This document shows, one piece after another, positions 24,101-39,100 of a DNA stretch of 64,000 nucleotides. Every line of letters starts with the position of its first letter. Within the stretch, counting starts at the first letter, position 1. The stretch covers positions 29,699,994-29,763,993 of the forward strand of contig NC_087252.1 of the NCBI RefSeq assembly GCF_037042905.1, in the 5' to 3' direction. The notes under the pieces were generated by a model, which was given only the letters and a program-made list of their open reading frames with translations, had not been told where the DNA came from and ran no database searches. Position numbers and translations under genes: made by a program. Origin of the DNA: Lytechinus pictus (taxonomy: Eukaryota; Echinodermata; Echinoidea; Temnopleuroida; Toxopneustidae).

Positions 24101-27100
24101 AAATTAAGGAAATAGATTTGAAAATGTCTCAGTATGTAAGTTATGAAGTTTACAATTTTTTGTAGGAAAGTGTCTTTGTTACTCTTTATTGTTTATTTTT
24201 GTTCTTAAATAACTACCGCGGTATTACAAATTTTTATTGTTTTCTAAATCAGATGTAAAATAGGAAAGTTATGACATTTTAAAGTTTCGCTTAATTTCAC
24301 AAAACAGTTATATGCACATCCTGGCTGGTATGCAAATGATGAGACGTTATCCACACACTATTTTTTTTGTATTTTATTATATGAAATATTCTAATTCTCA
24401 TTGTCAAGTGATACAACAATTAATTTCTCCTTGAACATGTGGAAATTATCGTTTAATACTAATATGGTTCAGTCAAGTTGGTCCTTAATTATTGTCAAAT
24501 CTATAAAAAATGAAATATTGTATAATTCAAACAATAAAAACAAAAGAAATAGTGAGTGATGGACATAATCGACTGACTCACCTATTTGTGCATATCACTG
24601 TTTTGTGAAAAATAAACAAAAATTTGAAATGTCATAACTTTCTTATTTTACATCCGATTTTGATGAAATTTTCAGCACTATGCTATTTTGATTTTTCTCT
24701 ATTTATTTAAGTCAGCATTTTCCTGGGGTGGACTTTTCCTTGAAAGAGCCATCCACGTAAGTTAGGGTTAAGTTAGTTGTCATGGTAATCAAATAGGCAA
24801 TATGCATTTTGAAATGTTGTATATTCTTAAACCAAAGGGGCAATTAATTAATGCATGTTAATTTGTATGGTTACTATTGTAGTTTTGAGATTGTCCATAT
24901 TGTTACATCGACACCCAAAGCAGAGGATATTGTTCTCAATTGGAGTTACGATAACAAATATAACTATGGGCACACATGAATTTGTTGATATGTACAAATA
25001 ATATACAAATATACCAGGCTTTAAGGAAGTATAGCAGGAATTATTTGTCTGAAGTTGGACTGGCAATTGCTAATTATACTAAGAGGCAAAAATATGACTG
25101 GGCACACATGAATTTGTGAATATGTAAATAGTAAACAAATATACCAGGATTGGTGCACTATTTGATTTTCTTTATGTGTGTTTTTTTACAGCATAGCAAG
25201 AACGTGTTTTGTTATGTGTTGCTATACTGTTTGTAAGATATAACAGAAAATTATGTGTTACTTATTAATTTTAGTTGTGATCAAGTTTATCATATTGTTA
25301 CATAGAAAATAAACAGTCTACTTTACTAAAAAAAAGTATTGTAAATATTGGGTTCTATTACTTGTGAATTTTTTTTCTGCTGAACATTTTACCTTTAAGT
25401 GCTGATCATTTTGAAAAAGATGAAGTTGAAATTGGAGGGATGGAGACGATGATATGAAAAGGATGGTTATGAAAAGTGGGTTAGAGAATAGAGATGATGA
25501 GAGGAAGGATGGAGATGATGAGGGGATGGAGATGAGAGGAGGCATGGAGATGAAAGGAAGGATGGAGATGAGAGGAATAGATGAGAGGGATGGAAATTAT
25601 GAGAGGAAGGATGGAGATGAGAGGAATAGAGAGGGATGAAAATTATGAGAGGAAGGATGGAGATGAGAGGGATAGAGATGATGAGAGGAGGCATGGAGAT
25701 GAAAGGACGGAGATGAGAGGAACAGATGATGAGAGGGATGGAAATTATGAGAGGAAGGATGGAGATGAGAGGGATAGAGATGATGAGAGGAGGCATGGAG
25801 ATGAAAGGACGGAGATGAGAGGAACAGATGATGAGAGGGATGGAAATTATGAGAGGAAGGATGGAGATGAGAGGGATAGAGATGAAGATGAGAGTAGAGT
25901 TGAGGAGGCGATGGAGATTAGAGGAATCGAGATGAGGGGATGGAAATGAAAGAATGATCTTAAACGGATGGTCCGAGTTGAAAATAATTATAGCTTGATA
26001 AATAGAGTAGAATTCACAGAGCAAAATGCCGAAAATTTCATCAAAATCGGATAACAAAGTTATTGAAGTTTAAAGTTTAGCAATATTTTGTGAAAACAGT
26101 CGTCATGCATATTCATTAAGTGGGCTGATGATGTCACATCCCCACTTGTTCTTTTGTATTTTATTATATGAAGTAAGGTTTATTCAATTTTTTTTCCTCC
26201 AAGAACTAGAAATTTATTGCTGCAACTTATTACATTATAAGGGAGACATAATGAAATAATGAAAAAATGATTTTAAGTAATAACATAAGAAAACGGAAAG
26301 TGGGATGTGACATCATCAGCCCACCTAATGAATATTCATGACTGTTTTCACAAAATATTGCTAAACTTTAAACTTCAATAATTTTGTTATCCAGTACTCT
26401 ATGTATTAAGATATAAATATTTTCAGCCCGGACCATCCCTTTTAGAAACATCACCACCAACATCATCTCTATCATCGTCACCATCACGATCGTCACAATC
26501 AGTGCCATCACCACCATCATCATCATCTCTATAATCACTATCGCCATCATTATCATCACCATTATCTTAATTATCATCGCTATCGCTATATTCATCGCCA
26601 TTATTATCATCACCATAATCACTATCGCTATCATCATTGCCATCATTATCTTAATCACCATCATCACATTACCATTCAACATCATCGTCTCTATCATCGC
26701 CACCATCAATATCACAATCATTGCCATCACCACCATCATCATCACACCAACATCACTACCAGCATCATTCTCATCCAGTCCTTATCATCATCGCCATCAG
26801 CACTATCATCACCCTCATAATCGCCATCAGAAGCATCACCATTATCTTCATCATCACATCACCATCATCGCCACAATCACAATCATTGCCATCACCACCA
26901 TCATCATCACAACATCATCCATCATTATTGTCATCATTATCATCGTATCACCACTATAATCACCATCATCACCAACATCATTGTCACCGTCATCACCATG
27001 CAATGTTCATCATTATCATCATCACAAACATCATCGCCACCAACACCCTTTTCATCATCTCAGGAATATTATTGAGAACCTCTTGGAAATGATGCAATCC

Positions 27101-30100
27101 CGAAGGCAATTTGACTCGATCTCATCAGTGGCGTAGCTGGTTTTATTCAGCTTTGGGGGCACGGGGGGCCTTGAACTTTTGTAGGGGGCACCAAGATAAA
27201 TATGTTATGGGGATAGTCCTGCAGACCAAATTTTAAGAAAATCATCAACCATTTTTGCATCTCCATCCCTGTTTCATCTCAATCCCTCCTCTCATCTCCA
27301 CCCCAACTCATGTCAACCCTTCCACATCATCTCCATTCATCTCATCATCTCCACCACTCCTCACCATCTCCATCCTCATCTCTAAACCTTATCATCTCCA
27401 TCCCTCCCAACATCATCCCCATCCGTCTTCTCATCATCTCCACCCACTCATCATCCACACCCCTCTCATCAACTCCATCACTCCTCATCATGGCCATCCC
27501 ACCTTTCATCATCTCCATCCTCCCTCCTCTTCATCTCTCCAATTATCTCCATCTGATTACCATGTGACACAACATTTGCTCCTGCGACAATCGCCCCGGG
27601 CTTAATTTTGTCCCTTTCACAATTGGTGGTGCGACTGCTTACGACCGTTCATTGTTGCAATTCTGTGCAACATATATTGTGACCAAGTAATCGCAAACGA
27701 TCGCACAAGCAATTGTGAAAGCCCCTTAAGATAGGGGTTTTAGGGTTGCAATAGAGTTTTAGGTTAGGTTTAGGCCTTACTGGTTGAAGCTGTTCATAAG
27801 ATTACGGTGTGGAATTTACAGCCGAGCAATTGTTGCCAGAGCAAATGTCATGTAACCTGTCACCACAGCTCTCATTAAAAGGTAAATATTCAGCGAGAAA
27901 AAGGATACACAATAGTGAAAGAACCAAATATTCAAAATACTTTTTTGGAATTAAGTGGGTTTTATTAAGTAACATTAAGGTAAACTTGATCAGATGTAAA
28001 ATTACATAGTAACACATATTGAACTTCAGTGTATATAAAATATATTATATCCCACATAGATTAAATACTGGTTCAAAATTTCAAATAGTATTACATTACC
28101 AAATATGTTATTATGATGATAAATATGACTATAGCATAGTCTTATTTATCATCACAATTCCAGTTGGGAACAATATCCTCTGCTTTTGGTGTTTATGTAA
28201 AGCTAACAATAAGGACACTCTTAAATTACATTAGTGCCAATATAAATTAACATTAACAATTGCACTATCAGGAATATACAACCAGTTATACATTATTATA
28301 TTTGGTTTCCATGGCAATTAAATGATCCCTAACTTAGCTAGAGGGATTTTCAACCCTCCCTCATCTTTTTTTTTTGTCATACAAAAACTGACCATACAGA
28401 GTTTGCAATTCAGGTGGTCTCAAAGAGCTGGAAAGATAGAAATAAAGAAATAAAGTATTGACGATATAGTAATTTCAACTATTTGATGCTCTGCACCTCT
28501 TTTGCTACTGAAACAAATCAAACCATTTCAACCTTTAATTTAGAAGCAAATACATTTTTAAAATATATTATAGTTAAGTTAATTGCAACTAATTCAATCT
28601 TAAAGGGAAAGTTCACTCTGAAGAAAAATTTGTTGTAAAAATAGCAGAAAAATAATAAAAAAATATTGGTGAATGTTCGAGGAAGATTAAAAATGTTATT
28701 CAATTTAAGTTTGGATTCGTGGCGTCATAAAACAGCAGCTGCCAAATATATTATGTAATATAAAGTGCATGAATTTAATTTTTTTTAATGGTTCCTGATG
28801 ACTTATTTTTGTTTTCTTTTCATGTTTGGGTGTGAAATGTTTTGTCTTTTGATATACAAAAGGTATAGTAAAACCATTTTCTGAGAAAATGACAACTGAT
28901 TTTTGACCATTCATTATGTAGAAATGCTGCTTGCATATGACATCACAAATCAAATAATTGAAATTCTAATAACTTTTCAATTCTTTGATGGATTTTCCTC
29001 AAACCTTCGGCAATATTTTCAACTATTTCTGCTGTTTTTACAATAATTTTTTTGTTAGGGTGAACTTCCCCTTCAAACTCACTTGAACGATACTTGGTAT
29101 CATCTAGAAGATGTATATAACATAAATGTTCCACATGAATTAAGCATAACCTCTACATACCCAAAATTAATTTAGAATGTTACAACTTCTACTAAACCTA
29201 AAAATGTAGTGGTTACTCACATTTTCAAGAAGCAATTTTGAATTTTTGTTAATAAAATAAGAAAAAATAAGTTAAATTTTTGTTCAATTGAAACAATGTA
29301 TAAAAGAAAAAATAAGTAAATTAATTGTTCAATTGTCCTTTTTTTCTTTTAAAGAATTTGAAGAAGAAAAAAAATTGAACTTTGATATGCCATATGGAAA
29401 ACTAGCGGACAGAAGGTCCTCGCTGCACGCGCGCACCCTTATAACACGCAGAATTCCCTTAAATTATACCCTTTTTTCACAAACAAATGTGTATCAAGGA
29501 CAAGCGTTGATTCAGATAGAATTTCCGCCCCCCTGAAATGAATGGTAACAACTTCTTCTATCAGATGACCATAATTTTTTTTACATTCAATTGGTGGGAA
29601 ATATGGCACTTTATTACATTAAAATCACTAGAAACCATCCATAGTCAGGAATATGTATTGGGATAATGGGTTTGGGGGACATTTTTATAGTACCCGGGTG
29701 GATTATTTCCGTCGTCACATCGGTGGGTGGTGGTATCATGAATTTCCGCCCAGATTACAATAAAGGGCACATTGTAAGGCAAATACTCATGAAAGAACCA
29801 TGGAGATTGGTTAATAAGGAAATAGGGCACTTTTATCATCAAATCAGAGGAGATTTTCTTTGTGATAGTGATGTCCGAAGAGCAAACCTACACTCGTGAC
29901 GGGTCCATTATGTATACGAGGGGTGCATCCTAGCTTACCACTGCATAGCTAAGTCTGAAAATTAAGTTTTGCTTATTTCTTTCATTGTATAATGATGTTT
30001 TAATGTTCAAAGAACGATAATTCATGAAAATTGACTCAAAATATTGCGAATCAACGCTGAAACATTATCTGTGTATACATTTATCCCTCTGTAATGCTAT

Positions 30101-33100
30101 TTCCCCCATAAAGCCGCAATGGAACATTCCGCACCACTAGTCATACGATGATCGCGAGGTCTGCAAACGTCGTCTGCTATGTTTTTACATGTCCGGTACA
30201 CTGCATACAAGTTTTCGATATGCTGCATGAAGTGCACAAAAATTGATTTATTGTATCTAAGAAGCTGTATTTACCTCATCGATCAAGGGACTGCCGCTCT
30301 GATGCCCAAGTCATTGGAACTCAGTATTATTTCTGCTCGTGAAAGAAATGAAAAGGCCATCGCATGTCGAGTATGAAACCTCTTCTCCTCATCCCGGGTG
30401 TAGGTGGTTGGTACCAGCCCAAGTGCTGGTATCCTCCTGAAGACCCGTTGTTTCCAATGGAAGTTGCATTAAAAAAAGTTGTGACAGTATAAACTGACAG
30501 GTAAAAAATGAGACACATGTTTTTCGATAACGAAAGGCAAGTTTTAGATTTTGATAAAAAAGTTAAGTTTTTCAATTACGGTAGAAATAAAAAATATATT
30601 TCTATTTTCAATAAACTATTCCATATTGTAAATTTCATAACTTACATACTGAGACATTTTCAAATCTATTTCCATAATTGGTTTAGATTTTGGTTGGAAG
30701 CACCCCCCTGGCCTGAACTAGTTGAAGGCCTCCAAAATAAAAGGGGCGTCAAGGATGGTTTTGGGAAGCGCATTCCGACCACGCAGTCACTGCACTGTCC
30801 TATAGTATAATCAGCTTAGTGACATAAAAAAAAAATTTTAATAAGTGGAAGAAGTGTGAAAATACAAAAATAGCACACTCTCGCCATTGGAATATGTCAA
30901 GAGACGGAAAAATTTACTAAAATAAGTAAGTTCGACCTCGCATAGCTAGTTGAGCCGAGTGCCACACTCAGTCACAATCACAGCACAGCCGGTCGCCCAG
31001 CTGGCCGGCGAGGCGAAGCACCGCATCAGGTGTCCTTTCCAGGTGAACTATCTAAAAAAGTTTGCATTAAGTATCAGTTTTGTGAAATGCAATAACTTTA
31101 AATAAGTAGAAGAAATGTGAAAATGGAATATGAAAATACAAAATAGCACACCCTCACCATTAAAATATGTCAAGTGACAGAAAAATCAACTCAAATCTGC
31201 AGACCTTGAACACAGCTCGCCGGCGGTATCGGATTATCAATTTTTCAAGATACCGGTAATCTCGTTGCAAGGGAACTCGCTTTATTTTCTTTCAAAATAG
31301 CTCAAAATGCACTGAAATGTTAAATTTTCTGTCGAGAATGTATTGTAGAAACATGGATTATGCGGGAAAATACTTTTGAAGTAAAGTTTGAAATTTTATT
31401 TCATGAAATGTTGAAGAAGAATTCAAGTGGTCGAGTTGTCCGATTCAGAGCCAACCCTGGACAACTCGACCGGGACGAGTTGTCCAGGGCAGCGGGTCGG
31501 GCTGTCCAGGGTCGGGCTGTCCGGTGGTCGGGCTGTCCGGACCCGCAAGTACCGATACCAGCATCAACATGGGGGCTCACCCATACGAGAAGATCGTTCA
31601 TATCATATTTCCTGCATCACAGCCCCACTTTTGCTTTCAGAATTCTGTCTAGCATTCAATGTCTTGACATGAATTTTAGACAAGGGAATACGGGAAGGTT
31701 CAAGATACGAGAAATTTGCGATTTTGTTCAGGTGTTTTTCTTGTCTGCTTTGAATCACTTCTTCTTCTTCTTATGTTGGTTTGAGTGGCGATTAGTCATA
31801 TTTGACTATTGTCGCCATTGACATTATTAATAAAAAATCTCACTTCTCACATAATAATATTATTACCAATATGATGTATACATATATAAAATATTTTTTT
31901 TGTATCCTTCTGATATGAAAGAGGATAATTATGATATGTACAAAAGTTTGCAGTAACTCTTGTCAAAATGGCATATAAACAAAACTTCACCAAAAACAAA
32001 CCGCTATCTTCAGCTCAGTTCCAACTAGTTGCGCTTGCCCTGCCCTTTCAAAGATGCAATCATATACCGGTCAGCACGGTACATTGTGCCGATTTTTCGG
32101 ACATAAATGCCTAGGTCACCCATGCATAGACGAGGGGGCGCTAGTGTACCTGTGCTTACAGATGGGTTAAACATTAAAATAATTTGTTTCTTTTTTTTAA
32201 ACAACAACAACAACAAGGCGAAAACACTTGTGGGCTTTGTTAGTTATATGTGCAGAATATATCATATTGTATATATTATATCATACATTATTATGTATAT
32301 ATATATATTTTTTCTTCTTTTCACATTAGACTTGTACAAGCATATCCATTCATATTTCTTATAGACAATACAATATTAAAATAGTACATCACTCCTTACT
32401 AAAACGTTTCGTTCTTGAAACGAAACGTAAAAATGCTTTCTGTATCCCTGGGTCATCTTTTTTTAAATACTCCATTATTTGTCCTGGCTGTGATTCATTC
32501 AATTCTACAAGGAGCATTGATCTTTCAATTATATATTTTGGACAATGTAAAAGATAATGTCTGACAGTTTCTACCTCAGGACATCTATCACAAAACCCTG
32601 TTGGATGGATCCCTAATCTTAGTAGATCTTGGTTAAGACCAGCGACTCCAAAACGGAGACGATGGAGTACAGTTTCCTGTCTTCCTAGATTACATTTATA
32701 TGTGGATAGCACTGATGGTTGCAATTCTTTCAGTGCTGAGTTAGTTTTATTCCATCTTTCTTGCCAAATTATCTTACAACTTTTTGAAATAAGTTGCATA
32801 ATTTCTGATAATGTTATTTGATTATGAATTTCTATTTTGTTTGATAAAGCTTTTTTTGCGCAGGAGTCTGCTATTTCATTTCCTTTTATTCCACAGTGAC
32901 CAGGGATCCACTCCAGGTATACCTCTATACCTTTATATTTGAGTCTTGTACTAATAGTTAGAATTTCTGTAATGATAGGATCGTCTTTCCGATTCTGTAA
33001 AGATAAAAGTGCACTTAATGAATCACTGAAAATAACAACACCTGTATATATATCTAAATATTCTATCCATTCCAGTGCGAGAACAATCGCAATTAATTCA

Positions 33101-36100
33101 GCCCTATAGGAGGACGTGAAATTCGATAGTCTTTTGCCTTGGTAACAGGAAAAATAAGGTACATAAAAAGCAGCTGAGCTACCGGTAGTTCTCAGTACGT
33201 GTGTGGCGGTATCTTACAGACAGCAAAATAGGAAAAAAAATGCTAGTACCGGTATACCGTATTTTCAATGGGAGCTCTGGGCGGGAATAAAGTGAATAAT
33301 AATTAAAAATAAAAAGTCGGAAGGAGTGAAGATGGGGATTGAAGATTGATTTTGAGATGATGGATGATAGAGAGAAATGAAGGAAAGGCAAATGAAAGAA
33401 ATTAATTGTCAAATAATACCAATAATTTGTCAAACAAAATAACTTCCACGGAAAGGTAAAGCGCAAGCTTACGTTGACGTTGCGATAAACATTACACATG
33501 CATGTCTTATTCGGCTAGCTGCACCGCGCTGTGCGATCGATTGGCGTCTGAACTTTGCCGCGATGACTAAAAAATGACAACAAAGACAGAGTCACACCAT
33601 TAAAAAAAGTCAGTTTCATGAAGGTAGGTGCGTTTGTTACCGTGATATAACTTTGAGGGACATTTACGGCAGATACCGGTAGTCATAGTTGCTTCCCTTT
33701 TATACCCGCGGCTCATACCCCTCTAAACGGGATTGCCCCAAGCGGCTACGCTCGGCCACCCGACGCGAGTTGAAAACTGGTAGTGGTATCGGGCTGAGAT
33801 TGGCTTGGCTCAGACCTGTCACCGTGTATAAACCGCACCCCCGACTTTTGATTCTGTCCCGCCGAGAAAAAGGTGCGGTTAATACACCGTTAAGCCCCTT
33901 TCACAATTGACGTACGACCATTTGCGACCTTTTGGTCGTGCGACAGGCTGCAACAGGCATCAATCGCTAGTCATCTCATAAGATCGCACAGAGGCTTTCA
34001 CAGTTGCAACAGCTGTCGTACAACAAAAACAACCAGTAAACCCCGTTGCACGAGTAAGTCGCATATGCTCTTATTGTGCTCGTGCGATCACATGCGAGTG
34101 TTGCACGAGGGATTGCGAGTGGAACGGTCGCATACATGCGAATGAAACGGTAGTGCAATATTGTAAGCCGTTGCGATCGGTCTTGCAACAGTCTTATGGC
34201 CCATATTATTATCGCAACCAGTCGCAAGACAGGTCTATGTACATGTAGGTCGCTTGCACATGTGCACGTGTTGTACGACCTCCAGTCAAGTAAATGCGAC
34301 TACTTAGTTGTGCCACCTCTCGCACCAAGTCGTACAACGTTGAACAACACTCGCACGATGATCGCCCGAGCGATGGTACGACCCCGGGTACGGCCTGATG
34401 CGAGTGAATCGATCGTATTTGATCGCGTTCGGATTTTGAACATGTTCAAAGTTCAGATGTGACCAGTCACGACCACCTCGAGTTCGTGCGACCGTCTACA
34501 ACGACTGCGAGTGCTCGCAAGACACCAAGAGATCGATCGTGCAACAACAAGAAAAAACTGTTGCAGGCTGTCGTAAACTGGTCGGACGTCAATTGTGAAA
34601 GGGGCTGAACAGTCGCATAAAAGCGAATGCAACGGTAGTGGAATGTTGTAAGCCATAATTTCGATCGATCTTGCAACAGTCTTATATTATCGCACCCAGT
34701 CGCAAGACTGGTCTCTGTAGGTCTCCAGCACATGTGCAAGTGTTGTACGACCTCCAGTCGACTAAATGCGACTATACTTAGTTGTGCCACCTCTCGCACC
34801 AAGTCGTACAACGTTAAACAACACTAACACGATGGTCGCCCGACCGATGGTACGACTTGTTGCGAGTGAATCAATCGTATTTGATCGCGTTTGGATTTTG
34901 AACATGTTCAAAGTTCAGATGCGACCACTCACGATCACCTCCGACCACCTCGAGTTTGTGCGATCGTCTACAACGACTGCGAGTGCTCGCAAGACACCAA
35001 GGGATCGATCGCGCAACAACAAGAAAAAATTGTTGCAGGTGGTCGTAAACAGGTCGTACGTCAATTGTGAAAGGGGCTTTACTTACGGTAGTTGTTGCCT
35101 CCGATCGTACAACCAATTGTGATCAATCCCAAACAATAATAACGCTGATCATAACATGTGATAAACTTTTTTCCATTATGAATATAAATTATAAGGGAAA
35201 AAATAACAGAAAAAAATGTAAAAAGTCTTGTTAATGTTATCACACTCGCAGCGTTATAATTGTTTGTGATCCATCACAATTGGTTGTACGATCGGAGGCA
35301 ACAACTACTCTCCATCGGCATCGCAATCGCAGCCATTGCCATGTTGACACCGATAAGGCGATATCGTGAGTTCCCGCCTTCGAATTTCTTTGAAATTTTT
35401 GTCACATATCAATCATTATTAGTTAGAGCATCAATTTGTGCAAATTTCAATCGGCCAAATATTTGTTGAAATGCCAGGGGGGTGTGCAATTGTAGACCTT
35501 TTTTTACCAAAATAACAATTTGAATCAATATAGATCTAATTAATAGTACATTGACTGTAATACTGGTACTTGGTAGTGGTACAAGTCAATGGACCATGTC
35601 AATTGACTGTTAACCCATCAGTGCCTAAGGCTAAGCCCCGCATATTTGTGGGATGGTAGTGATATTTTAACGAATAATGGCCAACAAAATTTACGACAAA
35701 TACGAGTTGCCAATTTGTAGAGGAAAACAATGATCAATTTGGCCTTTAGCCTTTAGGCTTTAAATAGCTCTCGTCCTTGATGCCTGGGTTAATGAGTCAC
35801 AAGTACTGAAGTAGATCTACTAACATACACAAGGTGTTTTACACATATGACAAGAATATATAGGATTAGGAATGGTGGCAGTGAGTGAGCATGTCAACAA
35901 TGTTACATTCCCATGGCCATGCACACGTTTGTCTTCGGCTTCGCAGACGCAGTTTCTTTTTGGAAGGTTTAGATCTATTTGAAAGTCGATTTGAACTTGA
36001 AGAAAAATATGTAGGCCTACGTTAAATTCTTTAGACTTAAATATTGTATGACATCAGGATGTGTTCATTATGAGATTGTGCAGCCGATCATATAATTTTC

Positions 36101-39100
36101 AATTTGATTTTATGCAGAGAATATGTATTTTTGACATTATTCGTTGACATGTACGTCATTGTAAATATGTATGACCACAATTATCGTATAGTAATGCATG
36201 CATGATGCATGGGACTGAGTTGCATGGGTACACCTTCTTCTTCTTCTGTTGATTTCCTCCAGTCCTGGAGAACTGCGAGATCCAGTGGATACGCAGAAAA
36301 AGTGGTTTGATAAATACATATAGAAACAAAAGAGCAAGGCTCAGGAGGAGATTGGAATAAAGTGTATCACCAGACTGTCTAGTTGTTGTTCACCAACAGA
36401 GAACGTTTAACATGAAGCTCATGCAAGAAATTAAGAGAGTAGTAATGAAGTTGGGGAGCTGAGGCAACAGATATACTAGTTCCATTAGTGTCCAATCCAA
36501 GAAGTACAACGTTCGTAACAGCTGCTGCGACTTGTGACACAGGAGTTATGGCAAGATCATGTTGGAGGTAGGGAGGAAGGTTGGTGAGGAACCTTTTCCT
36601 TTCATCCGTATAGAGGGTGCATTCTCCTATAAGGTGGGTTACAGTCTCATCCTTGATATTGCAATAGCATGTGCTATCATGACGCCTTCCAATCTTGGTG
36701 AGACGTGTGTTGGTAGCATAGACACCACAAAGAAGTTGACTCTTCAGGGATAAGGCTTGGCGATGACTATGAGAGTTTAGCTTTGACGGGAGCAGAGTTG
36801 TCCTCTGGGCGCAGTCTAGGTGACTAAGCAGCTGAAGTGAGGATTTGGCTGCTAGAGCCGCTTGGGTTTCTTCCTCCCTGTAGTCAAGAACGGCTGTAGA
36901 GATGAGTCTCTTCCATTGTTTGTACTGTATAGGGGAGTTGAGAAGATCATTGAAGGAGGGTAGGTCGTACTTGTTGATGAGGGATTGGAACATTTGGACA
37001 GTCTTGGAGCTGGGGTGCTGGCACATAACATGAAGAAGAAGACGATACTCTAGCCTGCAGGGGTCGAGGTTCACCAGCTTCCCCAGAAGTCTGAGGCGTT
37101 GGATGGCTACGATATCAGATACCGCCGGGAGGCCAGTGAGGATATGGACTGATTCATTGGCAGTAGAGCGAGGAAGACCTAGTAGGGTTTTAAATAGGGA
37201 TATTTGGGCCCTATCTAGGCGATCTAGGGCTGCCTTCGTCAGGTGGATGACCTCTGAACCATACAGCATCCTAGGTATGCAATATCTCTCCCAGAGTGAT
37301 GCCATGACTGCGGGGGTGAGTCCCATACGGAATGCTCCCACACCAGTAAGAGCATAGAGAGTCTTGTTGCCGGTAGATATCATCTTGGAAGTAGCATCAA
37401 GTTTGTGTGAGGAACGGGTGATACCCAGATGAGGGTGCTTGTCTACGAGAGGTATGGTACAAGAACCAAATTGCCATGCCTCTGAGGTCTGGGGACCAGA
37501 ACCAGTGATGATGACGGCACTCTTAGACGGATTGATGGTATAGCGCCACCTGCAGGAATAGTCGTAGACAAGTTGAAGCATACTGTTCAGTTCTTTTGCG
37601 GAGGTAGCCACTAGTGCAACGTCATCTGCGAGTACAAGAATGCCTGTGTATATGGACTGGGTGAAAGCTCCGAGGCCCGACGACTGGAGGCTGTTGATCA
37701 GACCATCGATGAAGGCCAAATAGAGTAGGGGGAAAGAATTCCTCCTTGTCTTACACCTTGCTTCACAGGAAAGCTTTCACTTATTCTGCCTTTCCACCAC
37801 ACAGCAGAGCTAAGATCTTCATACAATCTCCTTATAACAAGCCAGAGATTGCCCCGAACACCAGCCTTGTATAGCTTGAGGAGAAGACCATTGTGCCAAA
37901 CTGTATCGAAAGCTTTGGCGGCGTCCAGATATGCAATGAATGTTTGCTTCTTGTTGCTTTCGATGATGAGATTCAATGTAGCCGCTACCAGTAGACATGA
38001 GTGACCTTCCTGGAATCCACTTTGAAGCTCATGAGGTATGTTTGACTTATGAAGAGCCTCTTCTAATTCTGGCTTAATGAGGAGTTCTAAGATCTTGCAG
38101 AACACAGTAGTGAGAGATATACCCCTGTAGTTCGAAGGATCAGTGGGAGATTTCCCCTTTCCTTTATGAATTGGAAGGATTAAGCTGGTCTTGAAGTTGG
38201 ACGGTATGTGACAGTGGAATAGGATTGAGTTGTAAATCTGCACAAGAACAAGACGAGTGATTGGTCCGGAAAACTTTACATGTTCAGGGGAGATCTGGTC
38301 TATGCCTCCTGCTTTGCCGGATTTTAGCTGGGCAATGGCGATGTTCAGCTGCGAAGATGTGACATGCAGTTGAGTTCCTTCGAGTAAAACTTCTGCCTGA
38401 GTTACTTCCTCATCCACCTGGCAGGGAGGGCAGGGATCAGGGTTGGAAAGAGCACGGAAGTATTGCTCCCATCCTTCAAGGAGTTGTTGTCCTGTATGCT
38501 TCTTATCGGAGACAATAAGAGAGTCTGTTTCTGTCCTGATGTTGCTGGGGGATCTGTGCTGCTTAACAAGTTTGCTGAAGAGAAGGGGGTTGTCATCCTT
38601 TGAAGATTCCACTTCTTTTATAATCTCGTTACGACTTTGTTGCCTGCTTTGCCGGAGTGACCGTCTGAACATATTCTTTGATTTTTTGTAGGAAATCCAA
38701 GCCGTATTTTCCTTACTCCGAGGGCGACCCTGATCTTTCCAACTCTTCCAATTGACCTTCATTTTTACATACGACTTGTCAACATCTTTGTTCCATTCTG
38801 GTTTCCTGTTCCTTGGAGTACTAGAGAGGGAGTGAGGTAGGTTTGAAGTAGACGTCTGTACCATGACACTACAGATTGTATCAAGGAGCCGTTCTGCAGT
38901 ATCTGGCTGTAGAATTCTGGCTTTGTCTTTGTGTTGCGCCCAGATTTTCCTACACTGAGCCTCCAGAGGTTGTGTGTAAAGTCTTTCGGTACTTGTAGAA
39001 TCTAATTTATCCCAATGTACTCTGAGTTTCGACAGTTTCTTGCCATAGGGCATTTCACTGGGCTCATGTCGAGGGGTTACTAAGCTGGGGTCGCTGCAAG

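Larger units (their letters stand above)
23257..31537. mobile_element. Element E5: foldback element with GACAGCCCGACC ends
   Basis: Arms of about 0.9 kb (23257-24165 and 30628-31537) are inverted copies with some divergence. Tips carry repeated GGACAGCCCGACC and GGACAACTCG units. Flanking CGG on both sides may be a 3-bp TSD. ORFs starting MRENTFEVKFEILFHEMLKK occur in both arms but only mirror the repeat. The interior is MITEs and microsatellites. Confidence 0.65.
22816..35508. mobile_element. Element E3: 12.7-kb element with 8-bp TSD
   Basis: Starts GGTAAAGCCC and ends in the complementary GGTAAA motif, flanked by AAAATAAC (22808-22815 and 35509-35516). The terminal repeat is about 195 bp and includes TCTACAATTGCACACCCCCC and GGTGTATTAACCGCACC. 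The right copy is stretched by two nested MITEs. An 8-bp TSD fits hAT-like or related superfamilies, but no transposase is visible. The interior holds E5 and a LINE remnant. Lies in intron 1 of the BEN-like gene. Confidence 0.75.

Noticed and set aside
25454..27605. Several ORFs of 60-196 codons
   Set aside because: All lie in purine or pyrimidine micro/minisatellites; composition alone explains the open frames.
23066..31821. ORFs beginning MRENTFEVKFEILFHEMLKK in both E5 arms
   Set aside because: They cover the inverted arms and tip repeats, diverge after the repeat, and have no domain or splice support.
22981..33892. A separate element bounded by TAACGGTGTATTAACCGCAC
   Set aside because: That motif is the inner part of the E3 terminal repeat once the two nested MITEs are removed.
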